Below the pieces are notes generated by a model, which was given only the letters and a program-made list of their open reading frames with translations, did not search any database and had not been told where the DNA came from. The position numbers were made by a program, and so were the translations under genes. Shown in pieces: positions 1 to 3,780 of a stretch of DNA of 5,105 nucleotides. This DNA is from Chloroflexota bacterium (lineage in GTDB: Bacteria; Chloroflexota; Dehalococcoidia; Tepidiformales; Tepidiformaceae): positions 1-5,105 of the forward strand of contig CAUJEQ010000239.1 of NCBI GenBank assembly GCA_963169135.1. The letters run 5' to 3'. The first letter of the stretch is position 1, and each line of letters opens with the position of its first letter.

Positions 1-515
1 TCAACATCGGCGAAGCCCACGACGCCATCACTGCCCTGCCCCCCCGGAACGTCGTCATCACAGGCGGCGAACCGCTCATCCAGCGCCGCCAGCTTCAGCC
101 GCTCGTCCAGGGGCTCAAGGCCCGAGGCTTCCGCATCGAAATCGAGACCAACGGTACGGTCTCCCCGGGCGAGCTGAGCGGACTGGTCGACCAGTTCAAC
201 GTCTCGCCCAAGCTCGCCCATTCCGGCAACGAAGGCCTCATCCGCATCGACCCCCCCGTCCTCCGCGAGTTCGCCGCTCTCGGCGCCGCCAACTTCAAGT
301 TCGTCGTCCAGGATGAGGCGGACCTCACCGAGGTCGAAGCGCTCCGCGACCAGTTCGCCATCGCGCCGGGCCGGGTTGTCCTCATGCCCGAAGGGCGCGC
401 TGCTGCCGAACTGACCGCCCGCAGCCCGTGGCTCGCCGAAACGTGCACCCAACGCGGCTATCGCTTCTCGACCCGCCTCCACATCCTCATCTGGGGCGAC
501 AAACGCGGCGTTTGA
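1..515 (+). CDS. queE: 7-carboxy-7-deazaguanine synthase QueE, C-terminal part (5' end outside window)
   Basis: This radical SAM enzyme converts 6-carboxy-5,6,7,8-tetrahydropterin into 7-carboxy-7-deazaguanine, the ring-forming step of preQ0/queuosine synthesis in the cytoplasm. The reading frame enters at base 3 and gives 170 residues before the TGA at 513-515. Visible family marks, numbered from the first residue in the window, are the SAM-contacting GGEP (21-24) within VVITGGEPL, IEIETNGT (45-52), NVSPK (66-70), FKFVV (98-102), LMPEG (127-131) and the typical QueE tail RLHILIWGDKRGV (158-170). The N-terminal CxxxCxxC iron-sulfur cluster motif lies upstream of the window and cannot be checked. 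No other queuosine gene is visible on this side, so any queCDF partners would be to the left. Identification rests on these motifs and is firm. The start is unknown. Confidence 0.93.
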   Translation, partial: NIGEAHDAITALPPRNVVITGGEPLIQRRQLQPLVQGLKARGFRIEIETNGTVSPGELSGLVDQFNVSPKLAHSGNEGLIRIDPPVLREFAALGAANFKFVVQDEADLTEVEALRDQFAIAPGRVVLMPEGRAAAELTARSPWLAETCTQRGYRFSTRLHILIWGDKRGV

Positions 516-516
516 G

Positions 517-594
517 GATTTCCGATTTTCGATTGCCGATTCGCCGCGATCTCCCGCAGCTCGCCGCGGGCGTCAATCGACAATCGACAATTCC
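517..594. repeat. Two opposed blocks of heptanucleotide tandem repeats
   Basis: Directly after the queE stop, bases 517-544 read as four consecutive 7-bp units: GATTTCC, GATTTTC, GATTGCC and GATTCGC. Bases 574-594 read as CAATCGA, CAATCGA and CAATTCC, again with period seven. The second block is roughly the reverse complement of the first: TCGATTGCCGATT at 529-541 pairs with AATCGACAATCGA at 575-587 at 12 of 13 positions. Between them CCCGC (553-557) can pair with GCGGG (566-570). The whole could fold as a nested cruciform or RNA hairpin. There is no following T tract, so a classical intrinsic terminator for queE is not supported. AT-rich units stand out against GC-rich surroundings. Short heptamer tandem repeats are known in intergenic DNA of cyanobacteria; their role here is unknown. 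Confidence 0.75.
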
Positions 595-600
595 ACCGCC

Positions 601-628
601 CTTCGCACTTCGCCCTTGAACCTTCGCA
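601..628. repeat. Third heptanucleotide tandem repeat block
   Basis: Four 7-bp units follow one another without gaps: CTTCGCA (601-607), CTTCGCC (608-614), CTTGAAC (615-621) and CTTCGCA (622-628). The unit differs in sequence from the GATTNNC/CAATCGA units just upstream but has the same period of seven. The third, diverged unit contains TTGAAC, which is also the candidate -35 element of the next gene, so the repeat may have supplied part of the promoter. Only four units are present and one is degenerate; chance in a C-rich region is possible but unlikely given the two blocks beside it. Confidence 0.6.
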
Positions 629-642
629 ACTTCCTCTACAAT
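616..642 (+). promoter_or_regulatory. Candidate promoter for the CoA-binding protein gene
   Basis: TTGAAC (616-621, four of six matches to the sigma-70 -35 consensus) is separated by 15 bases from TACAAT (637-642, five of six to the -10 consensus). Six bases after the -10 box comes the GTG at 649, about where transcription would start, so the mRNA could be leaderless. No Shine-Dalgarno sequence lies before that GTG, which is consistent. The 15-base spacer is shorter than the usual 17, so the -35 part is the weaker half of the call. Confidence 0.45.
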
Positions 643-648
643 CCCCCC

Positions 649-2061
649 GTGCCGCGCTTTCCCTCTACGCCCGACCTCGACCTCCTCTTCCGCCCCCGCT
701 CGGTCGCCGTCGCCGGTGCCTCCACGAACGTGGATAGCCCCGGCCACGACTACCTGGTTTCGCTCAAGGCCCAGGGCTTCAAGGGCCCCATCTACCCGAT
801 CAACCCGCGTGCGGACGAAGTCGCCGGCCTCAAGGCCTATCCCCGCCTGGCCGATGTGCCCGGCCAGGTCGACCTCGTCATCTCCTGCGTGCCGGCCTCG
901 GCTGTCCTCGAACTGGTCGATCATTGCAGCGAGCGCGGCGTGCGCTTCCTCCACCTCTTCACCGGCCGCTTCAGCGAAACGGGCGACGAAGACGCGGCGA
1001 GTTTGGAGCGCGAAATCGCGGCCAGCGCTGCCGCGAAGGGCATCCGCATCCTCGGCCCCAACGGCATGGGCCTCTACCACCCGGCTGGCGGCCTCTCCTT
1101 CCGCCCGGACCTCCCCACGGCCAGCGGCAACGTCGCCTTCCTCAGCCAGAGCGGCAACAACGCCGTCGAGGTCATCACCCGCGGCAACGCCCGCGGCCTC
1201 AAGTTCGGCAAAGCCGCCAACTATGGCAACGGCCTCGACGTCACCCCCGGCGAGATGCTCCGCTACCTCGCCGGCGACCCGGAAACGTCCGTCATCGGCG
1301 CCTATGTAGAAGGTGTGCCGGACGGCCGCGGATTCTTCGAGGGCCTCTCCGCCGCAGCGGCAAAGAAGCCGGTGATCGTCCACAAGGCTGGCCGCACCGC
1401 CGCCGGGGCGCGTTCCGCCGCCTCCCACACCGCAGCCCTCGCCGGTGCAGCCGAACTCTGGAGCACGGTCCTCCGCCAGGCAGGCGCCCACGAAGCCCGC
1501 AACCAGGAACAACTGCTCGACCTGATGCTCGGTGCAGCCCTCCTCCCCCGCGCCACTGGCCGGAACATCGCCGTGGTCGGCGGCGGGGGCGGCCGCAGCG
1601 TCCAGTCGGCCGACGCCTGCGAAGAGAACGGCCTGACCGTCGTCCCCCTGCCGGAGGACGTGCGCGAAAAGGTCCGCGAGCGCGCCCCCCAGCTCGCCGG
1701 CTGGATCGGCAACCCGGTCGACCAGTCGATCCTCGCCGGCAGCGGTCTCTCCTCCAACGGCCTCCTCGAACTCATGCTCCAGAGCGACCGCTACGACCTC
1801 GCGATCGCCAACGTCGGCGAGGACTGGTTCTTCGGCCGCCCCGATGCCGGGGACCGCCTCAAGCACGCCTGCAACCGCCTGGCGGAGATCTGCGATAAGT
1901 CACCGAAGCCCGTTGCCGTCGTCCTGGGGGCCACCGAGACGAACAACCGTGAACACCGCCAGCTCGTCGACGACGTCCGCGACCACTTCACCGGGCGCGG
2001 CATCGCCGTCTATCCCAGCGTCGAGCGCGCCGCCTTCTCCCTCGGCCGTCTCACGCAATAG
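649..2061 (+). CDS. CoA-binding / succinyl-CoA-ligase-like protein (ADP-forming acetyl-CoA synthetase alpha-type)
   Basis: The 470-residue product matches the alpha part of ADP-forming acyl-CoA synthetases, which interconvert acyl-CoA and acid plus ATP. An N-terminal Rossmann CoA-binding domain (about 8-140) has RSVAVAGAS (17-25), IYPINP (48-53), VDLVISCVPA (74-83) and ILGPNGMG (134-141). Succinyl-CoA-ligase flavodoxin-like domains follow (about 158-300 and 305-470), with VAFLSQSG (162-169) and YVEGVPDGR (219-227). ASHTAALAG (258-266) holds His260 at the place of the phosphorylated histidine, and Glu221 matches the conserved glutamate. The Cys usual in GPNC is Gly139, and SQSG is followed by NN rather than AL, so the subfamily is divergent. 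No ATP-grasp (beta) domain is fused or adjacent. GTG 649 is preferred because it lies six bases after TACAAT. An in-frame TTG at 616 would add 11 residues encoded by repeat DNA. Substrate cannot be inferred. Confidence 0.85.
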   Translation: MPRFPSTPDLDLLFRPRSVAVAGASTNVDSPGHDYLVSLKAQGFKGPIYPINPRADEVAGLKAYPRLADVPGQVDLVISCVPASAVLELVDHCSERGVRFLHLFTGRFSETGDEDAASLEREIAASAAAKGIRILGPNGMGLYHPAGGLSFRPDLPTASGNVAFLSQSGNNAVEVITRGNARGLKFGKAANYGNGLDVTPGEMLRYLAGDPETSVIGAYVEGVPDGRGFFEGLSAAAAKKPVIVHKAGRTAAGARSAASHTAALAGAAELWSTVLRQAGAHEARNQEQLLDLMLGAALLPRATGRNIAVVGGGGGRSVQSADACEENGLTVVPLPEDVREKVRERAPQLAGWIGNPVDQSILAGSGLSSNGLLELMLQSDRYDLAIANVGEDWFFGRPDAGDRLKHACNRLAEICDKSPKPVAVVLGATETNNREHRQLVDDVRDHFTGRGIAVYPSVERAAFSLGRLTQ

Positions 2062-2069
2062 AAACGGAC

Positions 2070-2131
2070 GGGGCAAGCCCACTCTTTCCTCTTTGCCCCC
2101 AACCGGCCCCAGGCAGTTGGCCCAACCTGCC
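2070..2131 (+). other. Two hairpins in the 2062-2197 gap
   Basis: The 136-base gap contains GGGGCAA (2070-2076) pairing with TTGCCCC (2093-2099) across a pyrimidine-rich 16-base loop. A second hairpin is GGCAGTT (2112-2118) against AA plus CTGCC (2124-2125, 2127-2131), with one bulged C. Either could end transcription of the CoA-binding gene, but neither is followed by a run of T, so termination is only a guess. I found no convincing -10/-35 pair in this gap; the small gene downstream may be co-transcribed with the gene before it. Confidence 0.3.
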
Positions 2132-2186
2132 GTTCCGGAGCCTGCGCCGGAGTGAGAACATGCCCGCATCGGCGCACCACGCCAGT

Positions 2187-2192
2187 GGAGGA
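2187..2192 (+). promoter_or_regulatory. Strong ribosome binding site for the small gene
   Basis: GGAGGA ends five bases before the ATG at 2198. It is the best Shine-Dalgarno match on the plus strand of the window and fixes the start of the small open frame, supporting that it is really translated. Confidence 0.8.
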
Positions 2193-2197
2193 ACACC

Positions 2198-2434
2198 ATG
2201 GAACCCACCCCGATGCAGAAAGCCGCGGTATCGCTGAAGGCCCTCGGTCATGGCGAACTGCTCTCGCTCGCCCACGCTTACCTCGAAAGCCACATGCTCG
2301 CCTGTGAGCTCGTCGGCCAGGAAAAGCCGGACCACGCTTCCCAGGAGGCCATCAGCGACCGCGTCCAGAAGCTGAGCGACGAGCAGCTCATCGCCCTCCT
2401 GATGCCTATCTCCGCGCTCGGCCACAGCGACTGA
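2198..2434 (+). CDS. Small helical protein of unknown function (78 residues)
   Basis: I do not recognise this family. The ATG has an excellent ribosome binding site, and codon usage is C-ending like the neighbours, so the gene is likely real. The product is soluble, with no signal peptide or membrane segment, a single Cys (36), and five His (18, 26, 32, 46, 76). It looks almost wholly alpha-helical apart from a polar turn around QEKPDHAS (41-48). Two halves resemble each other: KALGHGELLSLA (14-25) and QKLSDEQLIALL (57-68) share the pattern xxL, small/polar, acidic or His, two residues, L, L/I, A/S, L, which is a helix N-cap followed by an amphipathic helix. This suggests a two-helix or helical-hairpin protein. 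It lies 136 bases after the CoA-binding gene and converges on the lipoprotein gene 19 bases away. Function cannot be assigned. Confidence 0.75.
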   Translation: MEPTPMQKAAVSLKALGHGELLSLAHAYLESHMLACELVGQEKPDHASQEAISDRVQKLSDEQLIALLMPISALGHSD

Positions 2435-2473
2435 TCCGGCACGTCGCCGCAACTCAGGGCGGCGGGCTCCGGA
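2435..2473. terminator. Possible bidirectional hairpin between convergent genes
   Basis: Between and just inside the converging stops, CGCCGC (2445-2450) pairs with GCGGCG (2459-2464) around an eight-base loop. Flanking TCCGG (2435-2439) pairs with CCGGA (2469-2473), giving an interrupted two-part stem. The position between tail-to-tail genes suits a shared terminator, and the right arm lies inside the last codons of the minus-strand gene. There is no T tract on either strand, so an intrinsic terminator is only moderately supported. Confidence 0.35.
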
Positions 2474-3497
2474 ACGGATTCGGTCCCGCATCCTCCCGCA
2501 CAGGCCCCACGTACACGAGCATGACCTCGCCACTGCCCGAGACGACCGCGGACGGGTCACCCCCGGACAGGCGCGTGCCCGCGTCCAGTGCCCACGTACT
2601 GCCGTCTGTCGATGTCGCCGACCAGACGCCATCGCGCCCCGAACCGTAGTAGCGGAGTGTCTCGCCCTGCGCCACTGCGTTGCCGATCCACTGGAAGCCG
2701 CTGCCAACGTCCACCAGCGGGAGTTCCTCGAAGGCCAGGCCGTCGGCCGATACCGCATGGAATCCCCGCCCGGTGTTCGCCTCCATCGTGTGCGAGAACA
2801 GGTGCCACGCGCCCCCGAACCGTACGACGCTCGCGTCTACCGTGCCCGCCGCCGGCGCGAAGCGCGCCCCGGGCTCGAAAGTGTATGCCACCCCATCGCT
2901 CGAAACCGCCGAGTAGATCGCTGGCCGCCCGCCGCCTGTCCGCTCGTTCGAGGTGAAGTACAGCCGGTAGCGCCCGTCCTCGAGCTGCACCAGCGTTGGG
3001 TCGAACGGCCGCATCAGGTCCTCCGGTAGCCCGGCGAAGATCATCCGTGTGGGCGCCGTCCACGTCGTCCCGGCATCGTCCGAGAACGCCACCGCAACCT
3101 GGTCGAACGCATCCGCGTCATCGAACGGGAACCACTGGAACACGGCGATGAGACGGTCCGTGCTGTCGCGGATGACGCACGGCACGCCCGCCCGCTCCAT
3201 GAAGCGCGAGGCCCCGCCGAACGAAAGCCCGTCGCCCGAATACGCCACCCACAGGTCGCGGTTCCATGGCCCGTCGGCCGGACCGGGCTGTGGCGCAGGG
3301 GGCTTCGGGCTCACGGGGCCGGGAGTAGTGGTCGAGTCCCGGACCACGTCCGGCGCCGCCATCGTCGTGCTCGCCGGTGCCGGTCCAGGCAGCGTCTGCG
3401 CCGCACGCTCACTGCAGGCCACGGCTGCCACGGCTGCCGCCGCCAGCGCCAGCACCACCGCCGGGGCAGCGGCGATCCAAAGCTGCTTCATTCCCAT
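2454..3497 (-). CDS. Predicted lipoprotein with five-bladed, Asp-box-type beta-propeller
   Basis: The 347-residue product starts with Lys4, a hydrophobic stretch (about 6-27) and AVAC with Cys28, a plausible lipoprotein signal (Ala at -3 is less usual than Leu). It would therefore be exported and membrane-anchored. A Pro/Thr/Ala-rich linker (about 33-78) follows. The rest carries five similar turns: VAYSGDGLSF (84-93), VAFSDDAGTTW (136-146), SAVSSDGVAYTF (196-207), HAVSADGLAF (247-256) and SATSTDGSTW (293-302). Their spacing is about 46-61 residues. The second is a perfect SxDxGxTW Asp box, as in sialidases and related propellers. RPFDPTLVQLEDGRYRLYF (163-181) resembles GH43-type glycosidase strands. 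A carbohydrate-directed enzyme or binding protein is likely, but catalytic residues cannot be fixed. ATG 3497 is chosen because GGAGGG lies eight bases upstream; the GTG at 3518 lies 5' of that site and is rejected. Confidence 0.8.
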   Translation of the reverse strand: MGMKQLWIAAAPAVVLALAAAAVAAVACSERAAQTLPGPAPASTTMAAPDVVRDSTTTPGPVSPKPPAPQPGPADGPWNRDLWVAYSGDGLSFGGASRFMERAGVPCVIRDSTDRLIAVFQWFPFDDADAFDQVAVAFSDDAGTTWTAPTRMIFAGLPEDLMRPFDPTLVQLEDGRYRLYFTSNERTGGGRPAIYSAVSSDGVAYTFEPGARFAPAAGTVDASVVRFGGAWHLFSHTMEANTGRGFHAVSADGLAFEELPLVDVGSGFQWIGNAVAQGETLRYYGSGRDGVWSATSTDGSTWALDAGTRLSGGDPSAVVSGSGEVMLVYVGPVREDAGPNPFRSPPP

Positions 3498-3505
3498 GCG
3501 CTCGT

Positions 3506-3511
3506 CCCTCC
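3506..3511 (-). promoter_or_regulatory. Ribosome binding site of the lipoprotein gene
   Basis: On the minus strand GGAGGG (3511 to 3506) precedes the ATG at 3497 by eight bases. It decides the start against the longer GTG-initiated frame at 3518 and against the second ATG at 3491, which would be 14 bases away. Confidence 0.75.
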
Positions 3512-3519
3512 TGTGCACG

Positions 3520-3525
3520 AGTATG
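3520..3525 (-). promoter_or_regulatory. Weak candidate -10 box for the lipoprotein gene
   Basis: On the minus strand CATACT (3525 to 3520) matches four of six -10 consensus bases and would place the transcript start near 3513, just 5' of the ribosome binding site. No good -35 is seen. The region where it would lie is occupied by the inverted repeat at 3534-3556. The call is tentative. Confidence 0.25.
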
Positions 3526-3533
3526 GCGGTACG

Positions 3534-3556
3534 GCCGCTGCGGGTGACGCAGCGGC
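3534..3556. promoter_or_regulatory. Perfect 9-bp inverted repeat, possible operator between divergent genes
   Basis: GCCGCTGCG (3534-3542) is followed by the five-base spacer GGTGA and then its exact reverse complement CGCAGCGGC (3548-3556). It lies between the lipoprotein gene and the ABC-F gene, about eight bases left of the rightward -35 candidate. It also falls where the leftward -35 would be. Dyad symmetry of about 23 bases is typical of a binding site for a dimeric repressor or activator. It could instead be a hairpin in RNA, but by the promoter calls made here it would lie outside both transcripts. Confidence 0.5.
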
Positions 3557-3563
3557 TCCATTC

Positions 3564-3590
3564 TGGTCACTCCGGCCCACCTGCTACACT
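3564..3590 (+). promoter_or_regulatory. Extended -10 promoter candidate for the ABC-F transcript
   Basis: TACACT (3585-3590) preceded by TG and one base (3582-3584) forms an extended -10 element, which needs little from a -35. A weak -35, TGGTCA (3564-3569), lies 15 bases upstream. Transcription would start near 3596-3598, giving a leader of about 184 bases before the ABC-F start codon. No better rightward promoter is seen nearer the gene. Confidence 0.45.
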
Positions 3591-3596
3591 GGAGAC

Positions 3597-3723
3597 ATGG
3601 ATGCGCAACGCACCACCAGAACCCGGCCGGTTTAGGCCGGCTGGCTCGCACCCGGCACTGTCGCGGCCATGTCGCGCCGCGGCCGTCTGCCCGTGCGTCA
3701 GCCTCCCCTCTGCTACACGCTGA
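3597..3723 (+). other. Candidate short leader reading frames ahead of the ABC-F gene
   Basis: Two overlapping short frames begin in ATGGATG. The ATG at 3597 opens a 12-residue frame rich in Arg and Thr codons (MDAQRTTRTRPV) that stops at 3633-3635. It sits six bases after the -10 box and so could be a leaderless peptide. The ATG at 3601 opens a 40-residue frame ending with TGA at 3721-3723. GGAGA (3591-3595) is correctly spaced before it, but would only be in the RNA if transcription began farther upstream. Neither product resembles a known protein. Either may be a regulatory leader peptide, or chance in GC-rich DNA. Confidence 0.2.
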
Positions 3724-3755
3724 GATCTCCCCCCGGGCGCGTCGCGCTCGCCCGG
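3623..3755 (+). promoter_or_regulatory. Structured 5' leader of the ABC-F gene (three hairpins)
   Basis: Three perfect stems can form in the leader: CCGGCC (3623-3628) with GGCCGG (3635-3640); GCGGC (3663-3667) with GCCGC (3676-3680); and CCGGGCG (3733-3739) with CGCCCGG (3749-3755) around a nine-base loop. The first overlaps the stop of the 12-residue leader frame, and the last ends 25 bases before the ABC-F ATG. None has a T tract behind it. Several ABC-F resistance genes are controlled by leader-peptide attenuation, so a ribosome-sensing leader is conceivable. GC-rich DNA also makes such stems by chance. Confidence 0.3.
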
Positions 3756-3780
3756 TCCAGCACCACGGAATAGACCACGC

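Noticed and set aside
616..648. TTG-initiated N-terminal extension of the CoA-binding protein
   Set aside because: It would be translated from heptamer-repeat and promoter-like DNA, has no ribosome binding site, and adds residues not expected ahead of the Rossmann domain.
487..1866. A 459-residue open frame on the minus strand antisense to the CoA-binding gene
   Set aside because: It is a by-product of C-rich third codon positions on the plus strand. The product is Gly/Ala/Glu/Val/Asp-rich with no motif, while the plus-strand gene has clear family motifs.
3498..3518. GTG-initiated seven-residue extension of the lipoprotein
   Set aside because: The GTG lies upstream of the ribosome binding site, and the extension (MHRRDER) would push the signal peptide inward. 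ATG 3497 is properly spaced.
3714..3719. A second TGC-TACAC promoter-like sequence nearer the ABC-F start
   Set aside because: It repeats the TGCTACAC of the 3582 element but lacks the final T of the -10 box and has no -35, so it is weaker than 3585-3590.
3049..3723. A 224-residue plus-strand frame overlapping the lipoprotein gene and the divergent region
   Set aside because: Most of it is antisense to the lipoprotein, with no domain signal. Only its last 40 codons (from ATG 3601) have any translational signal, and they are treated as a possible leader frame.
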